The translations under genes and the position numbers were made by a program. From Euglena gracilis (Eukaryota; Euglenida; Euglenophyceae; Euglenales), in contig CP154955.1 in the NCBI GenBank assembly GCA_039621445.1, forward strand, positions 43,981,540-44,045,539: 64,000 bases of DNA. Direction: 5' to 3'. Below the pieces are notes generated by a model. It was not told where the DNA came from. It did no database searches and was given only the letters and a program-made list of their open reading frames with translations. Positions 1-11,806 of this stretch are shown here, piece by piece (positions within the stretch are counted from its first letter, which is position 1; each line of letters starts with the position of its first letter).

Positions 1-137
1 TTATCCTGCAAAGGTTTGCATCTGTATTTTCAGTTTAAACGTGGAAGTGTATGTGCACACACACACGCACGCACACAACCACACATTCGCAGGAGTCTCT
101 TAAAAAGCTCTTCTGGATTTTTTGAACCAGACGAATA

Positions 138-2762
138 CTTAGGCGGCGCGAATTGCCCAAATTTTTTGCGATTTTTTGCACGCTTGGGGTGCGCGGGTTT
201 CCGTTTACGAAACTCACTGTTATGTGCTCGAAATTTTGAGAGGACGGCACCAGCACAAAAATTTGGGTCGTTAAGGGTCCATTTTAAGCATTTTGGCAAA
301 GGGGCGATATTGAGAATTTATGGTCGTTTTAGGGGGGGGTTGGAAAACACCCCCCTGGAACGCCCTGAAATTTTGAAAAACAGAAAACAGCCGGAGAACA
401 CCTGGCCACCGGAGCCCGGGTTGTTTGGTGTTGCTGTCGGACCCCCCTCTGGATGGGGGGTGAGACGGTGTAGCAGGTGAAGAAGAGGCAACCGCTTAAG
501 CAACCGGCGCATTTTTGAACCTCTCGTGAGTCCTGAGGTCCAGTGATGGGGGAGGTGAACGCACAGCACTGCCCAACAGATGCTACAATTTCTTGGAAGA
601 GATGTTTTAAGCGGTAAACCGCGCAAAATGAGTTTTTGTGATGAAGAGATGCTGGCCTAACGGAGGGGACTGGACTGGGAATAACGTTAAAAACGAGGTT
701 ACACGGTTTACCGCGTACAGAAGTGAATGTTCCTCAGGCGGAAACCCGCGCAGAAGGGTTTGAGAAAGAGAACAGTTCGTGTTTGTGGATGACACGTGGG
801 AGCGGGAAGTGGGAACGTGCTGAAACCTCTTGAAGTCGGTCATCACGTGAAGTTGTTAATGAACAGGTTTGGGGGAGAGGGAGGGGATTTTGGGTCGTTA
901 TTGAACGACGGCAGTGCGCGGTTATCCGCGTACTTCGTTTTTAGTTTGCGCGGGTTTCCGCACAGATGAGGTTTGGGCGGAAACCCGCGTGGAGCTTGTT
1001 GCTGTCCTGATGGGTTGAGTTTTGTGATGTTTTGGTGTCCCAAAGTGTCGGTGTCAGTGGTGACGTGTGGCGACATCGTTTTTGACAGTTGGTCGGGACA
1101 GGTTGAAAGGGAGCTGTGGCTGCTGCGCCGTGACAGCAAGCAACCGAGCAGGCGGAACCCGCCTGGCATTTGAGCAGGAGGTGGACACCCTCCTCTGCAA
1201 TTCGGACGCAGTAATGCTCCCCCTGGCTAGTGCTGAAGGGGTGGCTGCAGGGACAGCAGTGGAACGCACGTGTCAGTTGCCGGGCCGGGTGAGCTGCGGT
1301 AGAGAAGATCTTTTGTTACCGTCCTGAAAAACGGCCAAAAAACTGAGGTTGATTTCTCAGGAGGAACAAAAGCACCTCCCAGAGCCCTCCTCCTGGACCC
1401 CACGGCCTTGGTGGCCCAAAATCAGGGTTTGGGGAAGGCTGACGAAGAAGTGATTCAAGATATGGATGGAGAAACTCCTGTTTCAGCAGTTGGTGGCAGC
1501 AGTCGAACAATTTCGGGGGGTTTTCGGAAGAATTCCTCCAGGTTCTGAGAAAATCAAGGCCTTTTCAGTTGTTTTTTGAAACAGTGTTACAGCATTTTTC
1601 TTTTGCAAAGCTGCAGTTTTTGCTGAATTTCAGGCAAAATGCCCAAATCACCTCTTTTTTTCTGGCTCTTCTTCCTTTGGGGTCGGCAACATGCCTCCGG
1701 AGGAGGCAACGGTGGTCTCCACCGTCAGAAGCCGTGTGGGGGGGTAAACCAGAAGGCGGTCGTTCTCAACCAACGCCGGGTCGATGTTTGACCCGGTGCA
1801 TCTGGCTTCCATCCATCTAACCACCCTCAGCGCAAGTGTCTCCGGTCTGTTTGGAAACCACCCCTGCTCTGAGTGCCCAAGTTTAAGGGCTGGCCGTCTC
1901 TCCTCGGTTGGTCAAACCCTGCTGGTTCAATCTCCTCTCCCTGGTTTCCGTAACCCTCCACCCCTCAAACTCACCACAACACGCCAGACGCCATTCAGTT
2001 GCAAACTGCCTGGCGACCTGGCAACAAAGTCTGTCGTCCGTGTCCTCCGCAAAGATTCACCCCTGTGACTGGTGTCACAAGTAGGGTTGCAAAACTTTGC
2101 CAACAAACCAGCAGACTTCATTTCTAGGGTGGTTTTCATCTTCTACCCCCATCCCATCGTCCACAAATGCTGTGCTTTTTCTGCCCACCCTTAACCCGGC
2201 CACACGGATTCGCGCTTACACCCAGTCGCCTTACACTCAACACGTATACACACATACCAGGCGGATTCCCTCCCACCAGTCATCAACTGTTTGTGTTATT
2301 GTACGCGGTAATCCGCGCACCATGCTTTGTTTGCACTTGTACGTGGTTATCCGCTTACAAGTGCATTGTGCGCGGATTACCGCCTAAACATTTAACTCCG
2401 TTGTCTGTCACCTCTTCTTTCGTTTTACGCAGTTATCCGCACACACTTGTATTGTTCACTCGTCTCTCAAATACTGTTATTAATGTAAACCATGGACACA
2501 CAGCCCCGTGTCACACCTGTTCAAAGTCGGTGTTTTTCGAGCCATTTCAAACAGTTCTAGTACACTCCCAACTCACACAACTCACATGCAATCGGCAATC
2601 GGCTAAGCGGAATACCGCGCAAAACCACTTCTGTTAAATTTTGGCCCAAAGCCGCCACACACCCCTCTCAGCTCAAATCTTTTTGCCCTTTTAGGTGTTT
2701 TTAAAACAGCCAAAAAACGCCAAAAAACGCAAAAATCGGTTGGGCAATTCGCACCGCCTAAG
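138..2762. mobile_element. 2.6-kb terminal-inverted-repeat element, non-autonomous
   Basis: The left end begins CTTAGGCGGCGCGAATTGCC. The right end, read on the other strand, begins CTTAGGCGGTGCGAATTGCC; both continue CAA and then T-rich sequence with TTTTTTGC motifs. The direct repeat GAATA flanks it at 133-137 and 2763-2767, which looks like a 5-bp target-site duplication. The interior has no long convincing ORF, so the element appears non-autonomous. It holds about a dozen copies of a short palindrome of the form GCGGwwwCCGC in both orientations. Superfamily unknown: a 5-bp duplication with these ends matches no family I can name securely. Confidence 0.7.
605..2625. repeat. array of dispersed GCGGwwwCCGC palindromes
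   Basis: Variants of one 10-13-base near-palindrome recur inside the inverted-repeat element: GCGGTAAACCGCGC near 612, CGGTTTACCGCG near 706, GCGGAAACCCGCGC near 739, GCGGTTATCCGCG near 917, GCGGGTTTCCGC near 950, GCGGAAACCCGCG near 979, GCGGAACCCGCC near 1151, GCGGTAATCCGCGC near 2310, GTGGTTATCCGC near 2343, GCGGATTACCGCC near 2371, GCAGTTATCCGC near 2436 and GCGGAATACCGCGC near 2608. Copies cluster at 0.6-1.2 and 2.3-2.6 kb with irregular spacing, unlike a tandem satellite. They could be subterminal protein-binding sites. Confidence 0.65.
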
Positions 2763-2767
2763 GAATA

Positions 2768-5440
2768 GTCATGATTCTCACAGCCCGACGAATGCATTAC
2801 AATACAAAGCATGTTGAATCGCAGAGACCCAAAGCTTTTGAAGTGAAAGAAACAGAAAATTGGATTTTTTTCATTGCTACGTTCATCCCTCCTATACACA
2901 TTTTGTGACGCAACTGTTACCAATTTGACCTCAACCCCATTTCCAACCTCTTGGAGGGTAATCCCGTTTTGCTCATTTCAATGCTCAGACACTGTTTGTC
3001 TAAGTTGGCTCACATCTAACCAAAGTTTCCCCACATGCCACAACCCCTGGCCACTGCCTGCTGACCTTTTGTCCCCTACTCCTCTTAATTAGCCCACCGC
3101 TCACCCTCCCTGTTTCCCTCGTCTCCCCTCCCTTTTCTTCCATGACCTGCCTCGTTGCCCAACCTCCCAAAAAGTCAAGGGCTCTCTATCCAAGCAGTTT
3201 CCGTGTGTTTCAGGGTTCTGAAATGAAGAATTATATCGGATATGTTTTTTTTTCCAGTTTTCAGGAGCTGAATGATCCGAATGGTTTGAAGTTGTATGAC
3301 CCCATTGAAACCAGAAAGGACATATAAATGCTTATGACAAATTTCGCCAGACGAAACCCCCCTGTTGTTTTTTTTGGCGCTTATTTGTGTATGTGTGTGA
3401 TTATTTTCTTTGATGAAGTTCAATGTTTTTCTGTGACCCTGTGCGTCAGCCTCTTTACAAAAAAGTTGCGCAAATGCCCCCCCCAAAAAAGATGCAACAA
3501 AGGGGAGTCAATTATGTGCGCTTGCAACGGTGCAAAAAAATCGTTCCAATTTCGAAAAATGTGCTATGTGTTAGCAAAGATTCCAAAATGATGAAGAACG
3601 TTGATAACGATTCCGGGTGCATCTCCTTGAGTTTGCTTTGGTCTGCTGCGTTTTTCCCCAAAAATTCTTTTGCGACAATTTTGTGGTTTATTTTGAATAA
3701 GTGATTGGTAATTTTTAATCAGTTTTATACCTTTTGATAATATTAATATTTTTAATAGTTGTTATCTGCCAAAAAACGACACACAGGGGTGCAAAGGGTT
3801 CACAGGTTGCTTCCTCGTGAGATGGTGGAATTTCCAAAGTGACTGACTGGTTTTTTTTACCCAAACCTCTCCACCTTGGGGGGGTTTGGCAGACCGTCCC
3901 GACCGCCCAGGGACAGGGCAGGGGAGGGTAGTGAATGAATTGTTTTCCGGAAAAAGGGAGTGACTGGTTTTTGGAACAGCGGAGGTGACCAGTGGTTGGG
4001 AAAAAGAAGAAGAAAAAGAAAAAGTCCGGTCGGCATACCCATGTCCCGGGATCATCCCCTGCTTTGTTCGAAACGTCCAGCCCCGGATTAGGTGAATCCC
4101 CGAGTGACAACGTGGGCTGACTCCGGTGTTTCGCTGGCCACACTTGGATGCTTGGATCCCCAAGGGCTCGGTTGGTTTCGCAACGTCCGGTGTGAGAGCC
4201 CTCGCCCTCCGGCAGGCCGCATCACACCTTCACCTCTAAGCCAGGCGGGGGAAAGCCAATTATTTTTGGCGCACAAGTCCCCTCCAGGGCAGTGGTTGGT
4301 GCTTTGCCGGGATTCAGTTCGAATGTTTTGTTTTTTGTTGGGCCCTGGCAATTTCCCTCGTTCGGGAAGTCTGCTGGGCGGTTGATCTAAACCCCCAAAG
4401 ATTGTAAACCTCCATTTCTCCCCCCCTTTCCTGGTGTTGAGATTTTGGCTACCCACATAATTCCGACCATTTATGAAGGAAGTTTAGAAAGCCAGGAACT
4501 CAAAATGGCGCCCTGCAGCATATTTCGAGGAAGTCATTTGTCCAATGAATAGAGCCAGCATCAGAGTCAAATAAAATGCAAATATATTTCGATATTGGCA
4601 AAACAAAACTAAATAAATTAAATAAAAAACTAAATAAAATTAAATAAAAAAACTGAAAAATAATCTTTGATATATGTCCACCCTGCACAATCATTTAGCC
4701 ACTGGCCAGCAACCCCCCTCTGGTGGAGGGGGTGAGTGACCACTTTTTTTTTTCGGACTGAGGTTTTTGGCAAAACCCCCTCCAGGGGGGATCCGCTTGA
4801 AATCAACAATGTTAAAGCACCAAATAATTTTTAGGTCATTTATCTTCCTCTGTGTGACAAAATTTTCTTCATTTGGCAGTGATTGGTTTTCGATAAAGTG
4901 GAAGTGGGTTGTTCCAGCTGATGCCCAGGCAATTTGTCCCGGGGTGGAAAGTTTGGGAGGTTTCAAAAAATTTGATTTGGGACCCGATTTTCTCCCCGTG
5001 ACCAAACTTTTCGTCATTTTTGTCATTCTTAACTTCTTTGGACGAATTATTTGCATTTTTTCAAAATCACTTTTTTTTTATATCTGTGCACCTGGGAACC
5101 AAAATCCATAAGATCAAACTCGTTTTTTGCTATTTTTACTTTTGGACCCTGAAGAAGTTGGCAGCGGTGCCCCAGGCTGCTACAGATCCCCGCACCGCTT
5201 CACTTTTAGCCCAGCCACCCCACGCTTATGATGGGCGACGCCTTGCGTCGCTCTCTCCTTCCACTCCCAGCGGTTGTCTGTGCCTGCCCTTCCGAACCTC
5301 CCACCGTTTTCCATTACGTGCCGTAGACAGTGCCGCCGACCCTCCTCGGGCACACTGCATGCGTTCCATCTGCACAATTGCTTGAGATTGTGCTGAGAAA
5401 GGATATCAACGGTCTTTGTATTTGCGAATTACATTGTTTT
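2768..5440. other. spacer without recognisable gene
   Basis: No conserved domain or exon series is visible. 2.9-3.2 kb is pyrimidine-rich. 3.84-4.0 kb repeats a GTGACTGGTTTTT motif. 4.70-4.80 kb is a C-run/G-run inverted segment. 4.55-4.68 kb is AT-rich. A GC-richer block at about 5.18-5.38 kb is open on both strands but I do not recognise it. Confidence 0.5.
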
Positions 5441-5449
5441 ACATTGCTA

Positions 5450-5712
<263 letters not shown>

Positions 5713-6266
5713 ATGTATATGTTTTTTGTGTTTTATCAATAAACGGTTGAGGGGTGACGGTGGACAGGACAGGTGGATCTGAATGTTCAATTGCAAGCAT
5801 TTGCGTGCTTGCCATCTCAACCGCTGTGACGCCTCCAGTGGCTTGCGACGTCTGCGGGATTGGTTGCGACTGCGGCATCAGCAAGCCTTGGAAAATGCCG
5901 CGTGAAGACATCAAGAGCACGTCAACGTGCTTTGTGGTTTCAGAGAGTTCGACTGCTTCCACCACTGGTGTTTAAAAGTTTGCCCCCCCCCAAGGAGTTT
6001 GGCCCCCCTCCTCCTTCCATGCAAACTTCCCCCCTAAAGTTGGCCTAAAGTTGGCCCCCTGGCTTCACCTTCGATCATGGTCCGGGCCAAGCGCCCGGGG
6101 GTGAGGTATGATGAGTCACTTCCTCGATGCTTCCCCAGAGCATTGGGCAGCTATCCCTGAGGGGGGGGGGGGCAAAAACCCCCCAGGGACCCCTAGTTTG
6201 GCATTTTAGTTCTCTTGCCCTCACCATCGAACCAGAGCCAGCCCAACCAGGAGCAGGCACCTACGG

Positions 6267-7495
6267 CCGACCAGGGCCGACCAGGGCCGACCAGGGTCGA
6301 CCAGGGCCGACCAGGGCCGACTATGATTTTCAGGACCCCCGTAGGTGGGGGTTCCGACCAGGGCCGACCAGGGCCGACCAGGGCCGCCTTGCATTTGGTT
6401 GGCCGACCGAAGGGGAATGGATGAAGGAATTCGGCAGCTTTCCCTCTGGAACAAGCACCTCTGATGATGCTGGACGATGCAGGGCGATGCTGGGCGATGC
6501 TGGGTGATGCTGGATTTTTTGGAGACAGAGGTGGGGTTCCAATGCTGGGCGATGCTTTTTTGGATGGCTGAAGTGGGGTCCATATTTGGACCCATACTGC
6601 TGGGTACACCCTCCCTCCCCCGCAGACCACTCCAGCATGCCCTTCATGTCTGCCCATGCCTCTGCCTCTGCTGCCGTGCCGGACCTCTCTGTCCCCCTCC
6701 GGGAGGTGTGTGAGGAGGTGTGGCTCGTCTGGCCTTCCCTGAGTGACTCCCTGGAGTGGATTCTTTGGTGGGAGAGGGAGGTTATGGGGGGAATCTTAAG
6801 TTGTGGGATAAACGGGCGACTGTAGTTGCGGTTGTAGGCATGTGCATGATCATGTGCATCCGTGGATGCTTGTAGGGCATGTGAATCCGAGAATGCTTGT
6901 GGGGTGCGCATGTGCGCATGTGTAGGGTGTGCATACTGCGCCTTTGGAAGGATTGGCATTCAACGAGCCGCGAATTTAATACACAAAGTCGCGAGTTGGA
7001 TGTCGAGGAAGGTTGGTTGGAGGCCAAGAAGCGGGACCCCCGGGAAGTGTGACCCCCAAAGGCCTTTGCTGACTAGCGTCCTCTCCTTCAGTGGAGGAAG
7101 CTGCGTGGTCGGGAGAAGCACGACTGGCAGTGGGCTGGAGGAGCTGCGGGTGCTGGAGGGTGAGGTGGTCGTGTTTGCAGTACCCTTCCAGTGCCCCTGC
7201 TGTATTTGTGTGCCTGAATTTTGGTCTTCGGTTATAGGGCACCATTGGATGGCTCTAGGGTGATGCAGGGCGATGCAGGGCGATGCAGGGCAATGCAGGG
7301 CGATGCAGGGCGATGCGGGGCCCAAAGGGGTGGGTGACCGAAGGTGCTTGCCAATGGAGGCCTTATGGGGCACTTCCTTTTGATCTTGGCGAGACAATTC
7401 AGAAAATCATTGCATCCTTTCACATTTTTCCTGTGGCGGTACCCCCACCTATGGCCGACTATTTGTCGACCAGGGCCGACCAGGGCCGACCAGAG
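6267..7495. repeat. clusters of 10-bp minisatellites (GACCAGGGCC and GATGCTGGGC/GATGCAGGGC)
   Basis: The unit GACCAGGGCC is tandem at about 6268-6322, again at 6355-6386 and at about 7467-7495. A second 10-bp unit, GATGCTGGGC or GATGCAGGGC, is tandem at about 6475-6510, 6541-6552 and 7262-7318. The two units interleave over 1.2 kb, and members of each family have diverged slightly. Confidence 0.85.
6615..6705 (+). other. possible orphan exon, unidentified
   Basis: After a CAG at about 6626 a short open stretch encodes MPFMSAHASASAAVPDL and SVPLRE and stops at a GAG/GTGTGT donor-like site. The composition is exon-like, but no family is recognised and no partner exon was found. It could be chance. 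Confidence 0.15.
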
Positions 7496-7888
7496 CACCA
7501 AAATGGGAAGTGACCATAGGTGCCTGACCAGGAGCAACACCATCTTCCAGGCCAGGCAAGTGCGCCGCTACCAGGCGGGAAATTATTGATTATTTTCTGT
7601 CTGCTGGCCAAAAGTGGTTTTTTTTTGAAGCCAATGATCTACACCCTTTGGTGGCACAGTCCCCACAGAATCTCCCCTGACCACCGTGCCAGGGGGTATT
7701 TTTTCAGGTGTAAGCTTTGAAGAAATTTCCAGGTTTTGTTTCATGGCGCCTTCAAGAAAAATGCACCCCCCCCCTGCGCTGTGCCACCCATGCCGACTCT
7801 TTTCTTCGTTCCACTTACAGCGCGGAACGACTTGATCGGGCTCGGCCCTCTCGCAGATTGTTATCCCGCGAAGTATGCGCCGCCCCGC

Positions 7889-7975
7889 ATGCCGCCCCTG
7901 CTCCTCTGGCTGGCGCTGCTGCTCCGCCCCTGCCCCGGCCCCGCCGTCCCCTCCCCGGGCGGGCCGCCACAGTGC
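7889..7975 (+). CDS. signal-peptide exon of PC-esterase copy A
   Basis: The ATG at 7889 opens a 29-codon exon with a hydrophobic Leu-rich core and small residues PGPAVPSPGG after it. It ends in TGC at a strong GTAAGT donor (7976). An ATG at 7875 is in another frame without a hydrophobic run, so 7889 is preferred. Confidence 0.55.
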
Positions 7976-10900
7976 GTAAGTCCCCCGCCCTGCCGCGGTG
8001 GTGGGGCCGGCCGCCGGCCCATACCGAAAGCCTTAACCGGCACGCCATCCCCACACGCATCGGGAATGCCACGCCAACCCCTAGCCCAGGGAAGGTGTCC
8101 CCTCGGGGGGCCGAGGGCTTGGCCCATCTGATCTGTCACGTTGGAAGCAGGGCGGTCCATAAGGGACGGGGAGTTTTTTTTTCTTTTAAGTACCGCCCCT
8201 GACGAACCACCACGGCCAAGGGCCGAATTGGGGCTTGAGCCAGGTCAAAATTAAAAAGTTGAGAAACGGCTTTTTTTTGACGTTTTAGGTGAATGGATGA
8301 CGGTCCAAGGATGGCAGAAATCACTCATTTTTCCGAAGTCGACCCATTTTTTTTCCAAAATAGGGCCATGTTTCCGGCCATTTTCCCCTCTGGTTTTTCA
8401 TTGAGTGTGCTGGGATGAGGAGTTTTTTGTTAAGTACCGCCCTGGTTGGAAGGACCACCCCGGCTTGTGCTTGCTGCCTTTTCCGGGGACAACTTCCCCG
8501 GGGGGGGGGGGCTCCACACCGGGAATGATCACCCCAGTGATTTTCCCGGGCGCTGTAAACGCAAACGGCTGGTTCGTTTGCCATTCCCCCCGCTTTCCGC
8601 CCCGTGTGTGGCGCAGCGCTGTGGGGGGCCGGCAGGGCGGGGCCGGGGCTCGGCCGCGGACATCGGCGTGGAGCGGCCGGGGCGGTGGGTGGGCGGCGGG
8701 TACGCCCACGGCGGCCACTTCGCGCGGGCCCCCGACCGCGCCCGGTGGCTGGCGGAGGCGTGCCCTGTCCAGCAGCGCGTGTTCGCGTGCTACCGCGTGC
8801 CTGGCCCCCGACCTTTACCGGTCCGGCAGCGATTTGTTCGGATGCCACTCAGCCACTCACGTTCAGCGTGATAGGCATTTGCGAGACGGCTGTTTTGGAG
8901 GGGTTTGTTGGCCCAGGCGAGTATATTTATTTGTACGTGTTTGCAATCCGAGCAGCCACAAGAACTGTGGAATGGGAACGGGGATTGCTTTACCCGTGTG
9001 GCTAAGGGGGGCAGAGGTTTCTTTAGTCGTGAACCCCGGGGGGAGGGGGGGTGGGAGGGGGGTGGGTCCGGCCGAGCCCCCCTGGAGGGGGGTGGTATAT
9101 ACTTTTTAGCGCTGAAGGCACCGAAGATTTTTGAAAAGTGCTATTTTTAGCACTTTTCGTGATTTTTGGCCAAATTTTGTGGGTCCCCCCAGGACCCCCA
9201 AAATTTGGGGTGGGTGGGTGGGGGGACCCCCTCTCACCCCCCTGGTCTTTAAAAAAAACCCTGAAGGGGGGGTGATGACTTTCCATTCTTACCCATTTGA
9301 CAGTGACCAAGAAGACACCAACACATTTGGTTTTTATTTATGACCAACGATCCAGCGAAGTGCATCTGCGCATTGTGCGCAGCTGACAAAGACAGCAACT
9401 CATTGGCCAGTGCTTCTCAGAAGCAGCACCGACCAGCAAGCAAACAAACAGGATTTTTAAAACAAGATCTGCAACGCACCTAATGGGCATTTTCGCCCAA
9501 ATCAGTCCATTGGGAAGCAAAGGGTCCGGGGGGGGGGGCAGGCAGCCCCGGCACAAGGAATTGCAGTCGCTGGCCCAGACGGCCGAGGCCCGGCACTTCC
9601 AGCCCGCCGGCTGCTCGTTCCGCCCGTTCCATCCGCTGCCCAGGAGGGCCCCATGATCGCCCCGCGTCGGTCTGCCGTGGCGTTGGGCTGAAGGATGGTT
9701 CGCTGGTTGGCACCCTCATCGCCGCTGATTGTGAAACGTTCTTCTTCCCCGTCCCCCCCCCCCAGAGGCAGGCACATTTGGGGGGGGGTCGGGCCCACCC
9801 TTTCCCTCATTTGCCTCTTTTCGGACCTGTCCCTCCCAGGTTGTCACCCCGTGAAATTGCCCACCGGGGAGGTTGCCACCAAAGCAGTTACCGGCTGCCT
9901 TGCCGTGTTCGGAAGCTGTCATTTCAGAATGTGTTCGCTGATTTGATGTTTTGGAATAAAAATTAAATTGGAATTGAATAAATGAACCAGTATTGGTGTA
10001 TTGTGTGTGGTTTCCCCTCTGCCTCGTTGCTATTTTTGAGGATCGCAAACAGTGATTATTTTTTCCCCTATTGTCGTGAATGGCGACGGGTGAAGGTTCT
10101 TATTGTCCCAGCATGTTATCCGATTTATTATTGTGCCCCGGGACAGGTACACCATCTCTCCTCCGTTCAGCTGGGATGCTGGCCAGGACGACCCCTGGGC
10201 TCTGGGTCACTCCTGCAGACGGCTTTTCTAAAGGCTATCGCCGGTCGCAACCTGTTCTTCTGTTGTGACTCCGACGGGCGGTGGGACTGGCACACCAAGC
10301 CACTGCAGTGCTGTTATCCTGTGGTTGGTGGGTTACCAGGGTTGAGCTTTCCTGAACGTTTTTTTTGAAAGGTTTTTTTTGTGCAGGCGTTAGGATATGT
10401 GTATTCCATTGGGGGAATTTTCAATTCTTTTCAGAATTGTTTGACTCAATTTTCGTGTCACACCCAAATCAAATGTTGAATCACCCAAAGCCTGGCTCAG
10501 CAGACATGTGTAAAATAGCCAGCAAGTTGTTCTCCTGCTCAATTGATCCAAACAAGTTTTTCAAAAAGGGTTTAAAGGGTGTCGCAATGGGAAGACTGAA
10601 GAAATAATAGGGCACACCTGCACACCTGTTGCAATACCGTGCGCACACTTGTTTGTTTGCAACCCAGAGGTGAGAGAGGCAACCACAGTGCCAGACCCGT
10701 GGCACATCTTGCATGCAGCGCTGCTCAAAGGGAAGTGCGTGCGAGTGCTGCCCGGGCGTTTTTTTAAGTCGTGGACCCCCGGGGGGGGAGGGGGGGAGGG
10801 TGGGTGGGTCCGGCCGAGCCCCCCCCGGGGGTCCCCCCAGAGGGGGGGTGGGATATACTTTTGGGCGCCGAAGGTGCCGAAAAGTGCTATTTTTAGCACT

Positions 10901-11748
10901 TTTCGCGATTTTCGGCCATTTTTTTTTGTGGGTCCCCCGGGACCCCCCCCCCGGTCTTAAAAAAAAACCCTGGTGCTGCCTCCCCACCCCCAACCCCCGC
11001 CCGACCGCGTTTCCCAGCAGTTCTTCGAGGCCGTCGTGTGCAGTTTGCACGGGGCTACCCCGGCGAAGTATCGAGTTCATTGGTGGGACATGAGGGGTGA
11101 GCAGGGGGCTCCTCACGCTAGCAGATGCAGGAAATTGTCTCATGGCCGCTCTCCGGGTGGTCTACGGGGTGGCTTGCCAGGAGTCGATTTCTACAAATGA
11201 CCTGTCAAATGACAACTCCCAGGTGGGGCCGTTCACTGGGGAGGGAGATGTTCATTGGGGAACCCGGTCGGCCCCAAATTGGTCGATTCCCCCTGGCGCC
11301 CAAATTCGGCCCCGACGCATGCGGGCTCCGCCGGGGGAAGCACTGCCACCTCAGCGCGGCCACCGTCTCTTGGCCTGCCGAGGCCGCGGCTGACATGGAG
11401 ATTGGACCCACCACCGTTGGCATATGGTGTATATCCCCTGTGGGCATGGCATATGATGATACATCCATATTACCCCCTTCCGGTGCCCCGTTGCTGTGTG
11501 TGCCCTGCCCACCTACTTGGGCTGATTGACTGGTTTTTTTGACCGACTAGTTTTTTTCTTTTTTTGGGGGTACTGAGCAGTTTGTTTTTTTTTGGCTCCA
11601 GACATCCCCCGGCGTTGACTGTGAGATGAAAAGAAGAAAAACAGTGGACGACAGCGGCCCCACTTTGAACAAAACGAAGAAACGGCTGCAATCCACCAAT
11701 GTTGGGTCATTGATGGATGTGAATGTGTGTGTGTGTGTGTGTGTGTGC

Positions 11749-11806
<58 letters not shown>

